Shown piece after piece: positions 8,713 to 16,613 of a DNA stretch of 23,196 nt. The stretch spans positions 1 through 23,196 of the forward strand of contig JAAEQP010001291.1 of assembly GCA_024231375.1 (NCBI GenBank), read 5' to 3'. Source of the DNA: a bacterium (GTDB taxonomy: Bacteria > Hydrogenedentota > Hydrogenedentia > Hydrogenedentiales > SLHB01). A model generated the notes under the pieces. It ran no database searches, was not told the origin of the DNA, and saw nothing but the letters and a program-made list of their open reading frames with translations. A program made the translations under genes and the position numbers. The number at the start of each line of letters is the position of its first letter. Position 1 is the stretch's first letter.

Positions 8713-9780
8713 ATGAATACGACCAAAGGAACGGCTTCGTTGGCAATGGTCCTGACCATGATGGCCATCCTCGGGGCAGGAACACACCAAGCGGCGGCGG
8801 CTGACGCGGACGTACCCATCGATCCGAATCTCACGGTCCGCGCGGACAAACTCATCACCGAGCAGGCCGCGGCGTCTCTTGCGCTGGTGGACGAGACGCT
8901 ACGGGCGTATCCCCCGGGGCTTCCGGACGCCGAGCAGCGCAAACTCGCTCTGTACCTGCTGGATGGCGTGGTTCACGATCCGCACGCGCCCGAACGCCCG
9001 CCCGTCATCCAATTCTTCCACCAGCGAATGCAATCGGCCGTGGCGGAGATCGAGCGGACCGAGGTGACGGAAGGGGCGGTCATCTGGAAGCTGTACGACC
9101 ATGGGTTCGTGGTGCGCACCAAGACGGCCACCCTGGCCTTCGACATTATCTATGCGTCGTATCTGCCGGGATTCGCAGTGCCCGGCGATCTGATGACCCG
9201 GCTGATCGGGCAGTGCGACGTGTTGTTCGTGAGTCATCAGCACGGCGACCACTGCGACCCGGACGTAATCCGGGCGTTCGCCAAGGCAGGGAAACCTGTG
9301 ATGCTGCCGCCGGGCGTCGTCGTCGACGACGTCCCCGAAGGTGCCGTGAAGCAACTCGACCGCACCACGGACAGGGAACATGAGGTTTCCATCAAGGCCG
9401 GTGCGGCCACGCTCAAGGTAATCGCGTTTCCAGGCCATCAAGGCAAGCTTGAGAACAACGTCTACCTGGTGACGACACCCGACGGCCTGTCCTTCGGGCA
9501 TATGGGCGACCAGCACAACTACCCCGACCTCGATTGGATCGCGAAGATCGGCGAGACCCATCGGGTCGATGTGCTCATGCCGAATTGCTGGACGTCGGGA
9601 CTCGCCCAAACGGTCGCCGGGTTCGATCCCCAGTTGGTCATCACGGGCCACGAGAACGAATTGGGGCACTCCATTGACCACCGCGAGGCCTACTGGAAGA
9701 GCTATCGGCTGCTCGATGGAATCGAGACACCGTGGATCCTGATGACATGGGGCGAGTCGTACCACTACCGGCGAAAGTAG
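8713..9780 (+). CDS. Secreted metallo-beta-lactamase-fold hydrolase
   Basis: The 355-residue protein has a cleavable-type signal peptide (about 1-30, ending QAAAA). The MBL metal motif is clear: SHQHGDH gives H175, H177, D179 and H180. Further likely ligands are H242 (FPGHQG), D266 (GHMGDQHN) and H313 (TGHENE). An N-terminal region of about 110 residues precedes the fold. The layout resembles the UlaG/RomA-like broad MBL group; the substrate is unknown. GGGAG at 8701-8705 supports ATG 8713. It is preceded by a terminator and faces a convergent gene only 4 bp away. Confidence 0.9.
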   Translation: MNTTKGTASLAMVLTMMAILGAGTHQAAAADADVPIDPNLTVRADKLITEQAAASLALVDETLRAYPPGLPDAEQRKLALYLLDGVVHDPHAPERPPVIQFFHQRMQSAVAEIERTEVTEGAVIWKLYDHGFVVRTKTATLAFDIIYASYLPGFAVPGDLMTRLIGQCDVLFVSHQHGDHCDPDVIRAFAKAGKPVMLPPGVVVDDVPEGAVKQLDRTTDREHEVSIKAGAATLKVIAFPGHQGKLENNVYLVTTPDGLSFGHMGDQHNYPDLDWIAKIGETHRVDVLMPNCWTSGLAQTVAGFDPQLVITGHENELGHSIDHREAYWKSYRLLDGIETPWILMTWGESYHYRRK

Positions 9781-9784
9781 ACGG

Positions 9785-10642
9785 CTATCCGGCCGGCGCC
9801 ACCAGCTCGATCTCGTAGAGCTTGGGCCAGAGCTTCCCCGTCACGAACAGTCGGTCGCCAACAGCATCGTATGCGATGCCATTGAGCACGTCCGCGTGCC
9901 CCGTCACGTCCGCGGGGTCGAGAATCCCCGTAAGATCAATCCACGCCAGCACGTCGCCCGTGGCAGGATCGATCCGCGCGATCCGGTTCGTGGTCCAGAT
10001 GTTGGCGTAGACCTCGCCGCCAACATACTCCAGCTCGTTGAGGTTGGTGACGGGAATCCCATTGGCGCGTACCGTGACCGTGCCGCTTTCCGCAAACGTG
10101 GCCGGATCGCGGAACCGCAACGTCGACGACCCGTCGCTCATGATGAGCCGCGTCCCATCGTGGGTCAGGCCCCAGCCTTGGGTCACATAGCTGACCGCGC
10201 CCAGAACCGCGAAATCCGCCCGGTTGTACACGTACCCCACGCCCGCCTTCCAGGTGAGTTGGATGATCCTGTCGCCCCAGAGCGCGATACCCTCGCCGAA
10301 GACGTTGGCGGCCAGATTGTGCTGGCGCACCACCTGGCCTGTGGCGATCGTCACTTCGCGCAGACTCGATTGCCCGTAGAGTCCCGTGCCCTCGTATAGA
10401 ACGCCGCCGTGGTACACCAACCCCTGGGTGAAGGCGGCCGAATCGTGCGGGTATTCGTTGATCACAAGGTAGCCGTACACGGGAATCGTGGGTGGTGGCG
10501 GAGGAGGCGGTGGAGGATCGACGGGGGGATCGGTCGGGTCAGGCGCCGGGCAGGCCGCCCCGATGCAGCATCCCAGCGCCAACATCAGTCCGATCCACAG
10601 ACGGCGATTTCGCCGAAGGCCGTATAACAGGCGTGTTCCCAT
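9785..10642 (-). CDS. Glutaminyl-peptide cyclotransferase, probable lipoprotein
   Basis: The 285-residue product matches the plant/bacterial five-bladed propeller glutamine cyclotransferase family, which converts N-terminal Gln to pyroglutamate. Recognisable blocks are YPHDSAAFTQGL (64-75), GTGLYGQSSLR, VFGEGIALWGD, IIQLTWK, GWGLTHDG, LIMSDGSSTLRF, LNELEYV, TNRIARIDP and DVLNGIAYD followed by FVTGKLWPKLYEI. The N-terminus is positively charged and hydrophobic with cysteines at 25, 26 and 31, suggesting lipid attachment although the lipobox is imperfect. A Pro-rich linker (about 39-51, including nine consecutive Pro) tethers the catalytic domain. It is convergent with the MBL gene. Confidence 0.92.
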   Translation of the reverse strand: MGTRLLYGLRRNRRLWIGLMLALGCCIGAACPAPDPTDPPVDPPPPPPPPPTIPVYGYLVINEYPHDSAAFTQGLVYHGGVLYEGTGLYGQSSLREVTIATGQVVRQHNLAANVFGEGIALWGDRIIQLTWKAGVGYVYNRADFAVLGAVSYVTQGWGLTHDGTRLIMSDGSSTLRFRDPATFAESGTVTVRANGIPVTNLNELEYVGGEVYANIWTTNRIARIDPATGDVLAWIDLTGILDPADVTGHADVLNGIAYDAVGDRLFVTGKLWPKLYEIELVAPAG

Positions 10643-10727
10643 ACCCCCATTCTATCCGACAACCGGCGCGAAGGGAAACCGCGCCTGGGGCAATCGCACT
10701 AGGACCGTCCGGGCACAAGCGTCACTA

Positions 10728-10753
10728 CCGGGTACGCGCAGGGGCGTACCCGG
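10728..10753. repeat. Inverted repeat, 10-bp arms
   Basis: CCGGGTACGC (10728-10737) and GCGTACCCGG (10744-10753) are perfect complements around a 6-nt loop. No T tract follows on either strand, so it is not a convincing terminator. It is the first of a cluster of palindromes between the cyclotransferase and ogt genes. Confidence 0.6.
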
Positions 10754-10771
10754 GTCTACTCCACACCAAGC

Positions 10772-10866
10772 GTGCCACCCACAACACTGTTGTGGGTGGC
10801 TTCAGGCTACGGGATGGAGACCATCGTGAATCAGGACACCCACAAGCTGCCGCTTGAAGGTGGCAC
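10772..10866. repeat. Composite palindromic element (REP/MITE-like), 95 bp
   Basis: A perfect 27-bp palindrome spans 10774-10800, with 13-bp arms around one central C. A second hairpin spans 10837-10862: CACC/GGTG outside CAAGC/GCTTG. The ends GTGCCACC (10772-10779) and GGTGGCAC (10859-10866) are inverted repeats of each other, so the unit is bounded like a small non-autonomous element. No gene lies between 10643 and 10935. Confidence 0.55.
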
Positions 10867-10935
10867 ACCTGACAAGACCTGGTGATCGCGACGGCCCGGC
10901 AGAGTGCGGTTGCCCTGGAAACGGCGTCGCCATGG

Positions 10936-11430
10936 TCAGTCGATGAGCGTCGCGCCTTCCAAACGGAGAAGCACGCGTTTCCAGTTAAGGCCTGCGCCGA
11001 ATCCCACGAGAGAACCGTCGGCCCCGATGAACCGGTGGCAGGGCACCACGAGGGGAACAGGATTCGCCCCAAGCGCCTGACCCACGGCGCGTGCTGCTTT
11101 CGGCTTGCCAATGAGGTGCGCGAGGTCGCCATACGAAACGGTGCGGCCCCATTCGATCTGACGTGCCCCTTCCCACACGGCCTGGCGGAACGGCGTGGCG
11201 CCGGCGAAATCCAGAGGCACGTCGTCGAATCGCTCGGGCTCCCCCGCGAAGTAGCGATCCAGCGCGGCCAGGAGCGACGAGACACGGGGGTCGTCGGCGA
11301 CCGTGCGGGAAACGGCGGGCCGCGCTGCGTCCCCCGGTCCGGAGAGCACCAGCGACCGCAGCCCGATCTGCGAGAAGCATCCGTAGATGGCGCCCACGGG
11401 ATGGTCGTATGCGAAATCGGCAGCGTCCAT
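10936..11430 (-). CDS. ogt: Methylated-DNA--protein-cysteine S-methyltransferase
   Basis: This suicide enzyme removes O6-alkyl groups from guanine by transfer to its own cysteine. The 164-residue form starting at ATG 11430 has the full family core: SYGDLA, RAVGQALGANP, the active-site VVPCHRFIGADGSL (Cys at about 131) and GFGAGLNWKRVLLRLEG. GGGAGAA on the minus strand at 11441-11435, four bases before this ATG, supports the start. A longer GTG-started version from 11520 adds 30 unconserved residues. It faces away from the M16 peptidase gene. Confidence 0.95.
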   Translation of the reverse strand: MDAADFAYDHPVGAIYGCFSQIGLRSLVLSGPGDAARPAVSRTVADDPRVSSLLAALDRYFAGEPERFDDVPLDFAGATPFRQAVWEGARQIEWGRTVSYGDLAHLIGKPKAARAVGQALGANPVPLVVPCHRFIGADGSLVGFGAGLNWKRVLLRLEGATLID

Positions 11431-11560
11431 GAGGTTCTCCCGGTCACGCGGCGCGCCACTCCACCACCGCGACATCTTCGAGGCGTGCAACGCGTCGATT
11501 CTCGCACTCCCAGCGCGCACTCGTCAACCGCGTTCAGACCAGAACCTACCTAGAGGAGCA

Positions 11561-11597
11561 CCCTCTTACCCTCTCCCAGCGGGAGAGGGTAAGAGGG
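11561..11597. repeat. Perfect 17-bp-arm inverted repeat with AGC loop
   Basis: 17 bases (11561-11577, CCCTCTTACCCTCTCCC) are exactly complementary to 11581-11597 around AGC. From memory this 'CCCTCTCCC...GGGAGAGGG' palindrome family is widely scattered in bacterial genomes. It sits between divergently oriented ogt and the M16 gene. The remainder of 11431-11761 holds no supported gene. Confidence 0.75.
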
Positions 11598-11761
11598 GTC
11601 TTCCGATCCCGCGCACTCTCCACTGGCTAGTCTGAGGCGTCGATGACGGTGACGCCGCCCCTTTCCCATTTGGCAATCCAGCGCGCAATGTGCCATTGTA
11701 CCGGACATTCAGTGTACGTGGTCTGGAGTTGCCTCATGCTTTCACGTTCGGAACGCCCCCT

Positions 11762-13861
11762 ATGAGCCGTGCGACAACGCGGATTCTTGTCATCACGTCC
11801 ATCCTCGCTACTTGGGCCGCTCTCGGCACATCTGCGGCGCAGGACGAACCCGATGCACTCACCATCCCCGAACTACGGCGGCACGTCTTCGACAACGGCC
11901 TGGCCCTCTACCACGCCCACATCCCGACTGAAACGGCCTTCACGATCATGTGCCAAGTATGGGGAGGACGGGACGAAGATCCCGATGACCGCGCCGGTAT
12001 GGGGCACGTGCTTGAGCACCTGCTGTTCGAGCAGCCGGACTACCCCGAGGAGGAGTTTGGAAGACAGATTGAGGCGAAGGGCGGGTCATACGGCGGCTGG
12101 GTATCACGGAGCAAATGGACCTACAGCGTCGATCTCCCTGAGAAGGAACTCGCCTTTGGGGCCGACTGGTTGGGTCGGGTTCTGTGGCAAGACAATCTCC
12201 AACTGGATCGCCTTCAACAGGTAAAGGATGTCATCTCCGTCGAGGAACGGTGGGACGGAAGTGAGCAGTTAATGCGTCTAGAGCCCTTCTTCGATATCGT
12301 GTTCTATCCGATTGAGAGCAAGAAGCCGTTCTGGGAAAAAACCTTCGGCGTCGAATACGACGATTCCCGTACCTCGCCGTGGAGTGTTGCCGCGATCACA
12401 GCCAGCGAGGTCGACGCGCACTACCGAACATACTACACACCGACCAACGTCGTCGTGATCTACTCCGGGCCACATCCGGTAGAGGATGTCATTTCTGCGC
12501 TTGCGCCACGGTTCGGCGCGGCACCGGCCGGCGACACTCCAAGCCTCCGCTTCTTCAGTCCCACCAAGTCCCCGAAGGCCACATTCGAGGTCTCGGCATC
12601 GCCCGAAGACAACAGCGTCACGTTGGGCTACCTCTTCACGGGGGAACCAACGGAGCAGCCCGCATTCCTTAGCATGTATGGCGCTGTACTACGAGATCGG
12701 CTTCAAGACGAGCTGCGCTATCGACGCCATCAGACCTACTCTGTGAGCAGGAGGACAACCGTCACCGAAGGGGCCGGCTTCCTGAGATTCTCGTTTGCGA
12801 CCCGCAACGAGAACTTCACTGAGAACTACGCGCTGGCTCGTGGGGTTGTTCTAGGAGACCTGTCCGAGTTCCTGGGCGAAGAGGAGTTCCTCGGGTATCG
12901 CGACAAATGGACTCGCAACATCTTCACCGATCTCGACAGGGACGAAATCGCTTCCATGCTGAAGTGGGCAATCTGGTGCCATCCCGACCGCGCTCCGTCG
13001 AACGACATCCTCCGCCAGTACGGCGCGATGGGGGAGATTGACTATGCATCGTTTCTGCAACGAAGCATCGCATTCCGTTCTCAGTCGTCCCCCTACGCCG
13101 AACTTGAGGTAGGGACGTGGCGCGACATTCTGGTGCCTCTGTTGAGCATGGTCCTGGGGGTCTTCTTGTGTTTCTGTCTTGTCGCCTGGTCCCATCGGAG
13201 ACGAACACCCACGGCGGCGCTCTTCAAGGTTGGCACTAGCGCCACTCTAAGGATCATGTATGGGGTCGCCCTGCTCATGTGGGCGTTCTACGCGTTCATG
13301 TGGTTGGTATTCGGCTTGGGCATGGCCGCACTAGCCGCGGAATCCGGGGTGGATACGGATGCTGCCCTGACCTACTCGCCTGGGACTGAGCTTGCGTCCA
13401 ACGCGTTCGGGGCTTTTCTGGGCGGCATCGCGTTCGCGTGCACTTGGCTGCTTCTCGGCAACATCCTTCCGTCGCGGCTGGTCGCCGCTGAGGACGGCCT
13501 GCACCTGCGAACGATGGGGTGGCGCCGCATCCGAATTCCCTATAACACCATCACCACGGCGCAGATTCGGAAAGGTATCTGGGCAGGGCTGGTCAACATC
13601 CTCTTGACGGCCACGTTCTTGCGCAGAGAATTCACGTTCACCTTCACGAGGACACGGCTTGAGCTGCGTAGAGCTGGATCGCGACGCGCTATCATCCTGG
13701 AAATCGCCGACGCCGAAGAGCTCGCCGCTATCATCCGCGAACGCGCCGGCCTGCCGAACGAGGACTCGAAGGCTCCTCAGGCCGCCACGCAAGATCCCGA
13801 TGTCGAGCCGGAGGCCGATCAGGGCGCCAGCCCCACGTCCGGCCCCCCATTGAACGAGTAG
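11762..13861 (+). CDS. M16 zinc peptidase with C-terminal membrane and PH-like extension
   Basis: From ATG 11762 the product is 699 residues and begins with a signal peptide (to about SAAQ, 24-27). An M16 (insulinase/pitrilysin-type) unit follows, with inverted zinc motif HVLEH (H82, E85, H86) and distal glutamate E161 in VISVEERW. The C-terminal half-domain carries the family's Arg/Tyr signature (LRYRRHQTYSVS, 318-329). After residue 455 come three predicted membrane segments (about 456-476, 499-524 and 547-568). A compact region with a bacterial-PH-like pattern follows (DGLHLRTMGWRRIRIPYNTI, 578-597), then a disordered acidic/Pro tail. Thus one M16 module is joined to a membrane module. A GTG at 11690 is in frame but would bury the signal. 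The 3' end overlaps the convergent gene by 43 bp. Confidence 0.88.
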   Translation: MSRATTRILVITSILATWAALGTSAAQDEPDALTIPELRRHVFDNGLALYHAHIPTETAFTIMCQVWGGRDEDPDDRAGMGHVLEHLLFEQPDYPEEEFGRQIEAKGGSYGGWVSRSKWTYSVDLPEKELAFGADWLGRVLWQDNLQLDRLQQVKDVISVEERWDGSEQLMRLEPFFDIVFYPIESKKPFWEKTFGVEYDDSRTSPWSVAAITASEVDAHYRTYYTPTNVVVIYSGPHPVEDVISALAPRFGAAPAGDTPSLRFFSPTKSPKATFEVSASPEDNSVTLGYLFTGEPTEQPAFLSMYGAVLRDRLQDELRYRRHQTYSVSRRTTVTEGAGFLRFSFATRNENFTENYALARGVVLGDLSEFLGEEEFLGYRDKWTRNIFTDLDRDEIASMLKWAIWCHPDRAPSNDILRQYGAMGEIDYASFLQRSIAFRSQSSPYAELEVGTWRDILVPLLSMVLGVFLCFCLVAWSHRRRTPTAALFKVGTSATLRIMYGVALLMWAFYAFMWLVFGLGMAALAAESGVDTDAALTYSPGTELASNAFGAFLGGIAFACTWLLLGNILPSRLVAAEDGLHLRTMGWRRIRIPYNTITTAQIRKGIWAGLVNILLTATFLRREFTFTFTRTRLELRRAGSRRAIILEIADAEELAAIIRERAGLPNEDSKAPQAATQDPDVEPEADQGASPTSGPPLNE

Positions 13862-15285
13862 AGGCTCGCCTGATTCATTACGAACCGCAGCCGGATGGCT
13901 CCATCCGTTTCCGGCAGGTTCTCGTGTTCCTTCCAACGGACCTGTTCGTCCACACTGTCGCCGGTCAACGGCGCGCAATCGTTGCGTCCGTATCCTGGAA
14001 TGACGTGCCCCGCCGCGTCGGTCACTTCCACGCGCAATGCGCCGCCCTTGGCCGCATAATTCACGGCGAGTCGTCCCGAAGTCCCGGTCAGCGGCTTGGT
14101 GGTGACGATGCCGCTCTCACCCGCGCGGAGCCACGCAAACCCATCCTTGCGAAGGGTGGCGATGCCCACACATCCCCGGCCGGCCCCTGACCCGTGGGTC
14201 ACGTCGAACCCGCCGTAGAACAGCTTGATGGTATCGCCCTCGACCAACGGATGGTTCGGTGTGAATACCATGCCGTCGTCCCACGTTCCCGCGTCGCCGA
14301 GGGGCAGCAGCTTGTGCTCGCGTTGTTCCTGCCGCTCCCAGTTCTTGCCATCGCGGCTCGTGACCAACTCGACGAAGCACGGGCCGTCGTTCCCGCCGTC
14401 GGTGATGGGGAACATCCACAGGAACCCGATGTACATGGTCTCGTACGCGAATCCGCACAGACCGTAGAAATCCGTGTGCGCCTTCTCGGGGTCGTCATCG
14501 CCCACCCAACGGTCGTCGATCTCGTCGGGCACGAGCACCAGCTCCGATTCCGGCCACAATTCGAAATCGGTGGTCTCCGTGTATCCCACGCATCGCCGAC
14601 GGTACCCGCGCACTTCGCTGAACTTCTTGGGCCATCCCACGTAGCGCTTCTTGAGCGGGTCCCACACGAAGTTGCCTACATCGCCCGGAGAATCCAGGAA
14701 CACCGGTTTCTTCGACACGTCGGTCCAGTGGATGCCGTCCGGTGACGTCATGCCGTAGTAGCCCGTCACCGTGAAATCGGGCGGTGTCCGCCCGTACTCG
14801 AAGTACAGCAGTTTGTATTGACTGTCCGAGTCGGCATCCCACGGCGTGTGCATGACCTGCGGGCTGTGGTTCTCGTGGGTCCGGCGAAACAGAATGTTGT
14901 TGGCCTTGGACCCCTTGTAGTCGACGAGACCGAGTTCCGGCTTGTCCCACGTGAGGCCGTCGTCACTTGTGGCGTAGAGCATACGGTACTCGCCATGGGC
15001 CCACGAGTGGTACCACGCCCGGTATCCGGCGCCGTCTTCACCCGGAAGGACCGTGCCGTACAGGTAGGCCATGTCGCCTTCCCACGGTTCGGTGGCGGGC
15101 ATGACAGGATTGTCGGGATACCTGGCGAACGTGCCGTATTCGCGCGACACGTCCGTCCGCTCCTCGATCAGATGGTCGTCAACCAGGAGTTGCCACGGGC
15201 CCGTCAGGTCGCCCAGAGAACGTGGGGCCTCATCCGCGCCAAACGCGATTGCAGCAAAGGTGAGCAGAGATGCAGCGAGATGCAT
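13819..15285 (-). CDS. Secreted beta-propeller glycosidase-like protein
   Basis: The 488-residue protein has a signal peptide (about 1-17) and then a repeat-rich beta fold. Three Asp-box-like motifs are visible: SDDGLTW (107-113), SPDGIHW (181-187) and SRDGKNW (310-316). These are typical of sialidase and GH32/43-like propellers. The LVDDHLIEER opening and the FLWMFPITDGG region match a group of uncharacterised planctomycete-type glycosidase homologues as I remember them. The last about 80 residues form a separate beta domain. Catalytic residues cannot be assigned safely. AAGGAA precedes ATG 15285, and the gene lies 39 bp after the nucleotidase gene on the same strand, so it is likely the last gene of that operon. 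Confidence 0.8.
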   Translation of the reverse strand: MHLAASLLTFAAIAFGADEAPRSLGDLTGPWQLLVDDHLIEERTDVSREYGTFARYPDNPVMPATEPWEGDMAYLYGTVLPGEDGAGYRAWYHSWAHGEYRMLYATSDDGLTWDKPELGLVDYKGSKANNILFRRTHENHSPQVMHTPWDADSDSQYKLLYFEYGRTPPDFTVTGYYGMTSPDGIHWTDVSKKPVFLDSPGDVGNFVWDPLKKRYVGWPKKFSEVRGYRRRCVGYTETTDFELWPESELVLVPDEIDDRWVGDDDPEKAHTDFYGLCGFAYETMYIGFLWMFPITDGGNDGPCFVELVTSRDGKNWERQEQREHKLLPLGDAGTWDDGMVFTPNHPLVEGDTIKLFYGGFDVTHGSGAGRGCVGIATLRKDGFAWLRAGESGIVTTKPLTGTSGRLAVNYAAKGGALRVEVTDAAGHVIPGYGRNDCAPLTGDSVDEQVRWKEHENLPETDGAIRLRFVMNQASLYSFNGGPDVGLAP

Positions 15286-15324
15286 TGTGGTTGATTCCTT
15301 CCGTTCCCGCGTGGGGACTGGTGG

Positions 15325-16317
15325 TTACAGAACGCGTTGCAGCGCCTCCAGCGCGATCTCGTGAAGATGCCCATTCGTCGCCAGCACGCCGCGGTTGTTG
15401 GCGAGCGTCCGGCCCTGGGTGAAATCGAGTGGCTTGCCGTAGAGATCCGTAATGCGGCCGCCCGATTCCTCCACCACGATGGATCCCGCCGCCTGGTCCC
15501 AGATCTTTTCGCGGTAGTCGGGCTGCCTCGACGACAACAATCGGACCAACGCGTCGCCTTGGCCGCAACCCAGTACCGAGTATTTTGCTTGTGAATCGAG
15601 GCGGACCGGCTCCGCCACCACGCCCATGTCCTCGATAAGCTGACCGATTCGACCGGTGTTGGTGTGGGCCGCCTCCACCGACCGCAGCAACCGCGCCTGG
15701 GTGGGATCGGCCACCTCTGACACGTGCATCCGCTGGAAGGTCGTCCCCGGACCCAACGACGCGTGCCAGGCGCCTTGCCCGCGCACTGCCATGACAATCG
15801 TGCCGGGACCGCCCGGCTCCGCGCGATAGCCGTCCGTCAGGTTCGGGCATCCAAGCACGCCCAATTGCACCTGCCCGTCCTCGATGAGGGCCAGCGCCAC
15901 CGCGTACTGTTCGCCACGCAGGAACCCTTTCGTCCCGTCCACCGGGTCGAGGGTCCAGAATCGCGGCGCGGGTTCCATGCCGCCCCGGTCTATCCATTCG
16001 CACACCGTGTCGGCTGTGGCGGCGGGAAACCGGCGGGCGACAAAGCGCACCACCTGTTCGAGCGTCTCGGCGCCGTCGCTGGCGCGAAGCGCTTCCGAAC
16101 CTTCCTCGCCCACCAGCGGCTCGTCGGGACGCTCCTTGGTGAGCAGGCGCCCAACATACGCTTGGGCCGCGAAATCCGCGACCGTCACCGGCGACCGGTC
16201 GTCTTTGGTCAGGGCGGGCTGAACCAGCTCCGTCTGGACTTCCCGGGCAAGCATCGCCGCTTGGCGAACTGCCTCAACGGCAAACGTGACTTCTCGGCTC
16301 TCTATCGTCAGGGTCAT
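15325..16317 (-). CDS. 3'(2'),5'-bisphosphate nucleotidase (HAL2/CysQ-like)
   Basis: The 330-residue product belongs to the lithium-sensitive, Mg-dependent phosphomonoesterases that convert PAP (adenosine 3',5'-bisphosphate) to AMP. Metal-site motifs are present: SPVTVADFAAQ (D48), GEEGSEA (70-76), WTLDPVDGTKGF (D124, D127) and WDQAAGSIVVEESGG (D274). The length and the YREKIWDQAAG context favour HAL2/Met22-like enzymes over inositol monophosphatase, though the latter is the main alternative. PAP arises from sulfotransfer, but no sulfotransferase or sulfatase is visible nearby. The ATG at 16317 overlaps by ATGA the stop of the interrupted frame upstream. Confidence 0.88.
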   Translation of the reverse strand: MTLTIESREVTFAVEAVRQAAMLAREVQTELVQPALTKDDRSPVTVADFAAQAYVGRLLTKERPDEPLVGEEGSEALRASDGAETLEQVVRFVARRFPAATADTVCEWIDRGGMEPAPRFWTLDPVDGTKGFLRGEQYAVALALIEDGQVQLGVLGCPNLTDGYRAEPGGPGTIVMAVRGQGAWHASLGPGTTFQRMHVSEVADPTQARLLRSVEAAHTNTGRIGQLIEDMGVVAEPVRLDSQAKYSVLGCGQGDALVRLLSSRQPDYREKIWDQAAGSIVVEESGGRITDLYGKPLDFTQGRTLANNRGVLATNGHLHEIALEALQRVL

Positions 16318-16613
16318 TGTCCGTCAGCTCCAATCATGTAATGGGCAAAGCGCCCCGGTTGTGGCTGCTTGTGGTCTTCTTTCGTGATGAGTATGCCGTC
16401 GAGACGCACACCATTGGGGCGAACGAAGCAACCCTCCGTGGAGAATGACGCACGGTACGGGACCTCCCCTCCTCATCGACAAGACACGCCAATTGCACGC
16501 ACAGCGGGCTTCCAGGTAGGATGCCGGGCAGCCTCGATGATGTCAAGACAGGCCGGAAGCGCGAAGATCGTGGGCCCCTCGACGGCGCGGAGACGTTCAC
16601 GACGATTCCGGGT
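16314..16613 (-). pseudogene. Interrupted reading frame between oxidoreductase and nucleotidase genes
   Basis: Read on the minus strand, the whole 300-bp gap is one frame, continuous with the oxidoreductase frame after its TAG, and broken only by TGA at 16473-16475. It gives 46 residues (including GPTIFALPACLDIIEAAR), the TGA, then 52 residues (including VPYRASFSTEGCFVRPNG and PGRFAHYMIGADGQ). The final TGA overlaps the nucleotidase ATG. The peptide composition looks protein-like, but there is no good start codon and I recognise no family. A degraded gene remnant is the favoured reading; chance is possible. Confidence 0.35.

Noticed and set aside
6826..8790. 654-residue minus-strand open frame antisense to the chemoreceptor gene
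   Set aside because: It mirrors the third-codon GC bias of a clearly real gene, is rich in His/Arg/Leu and shows no family motif.
16473..16475. TGA as a selenocysteine codon
   Set aside because: No recognised selenoprotein family and no convincing SECIS hairpin directly downstream; degradation is simpler.
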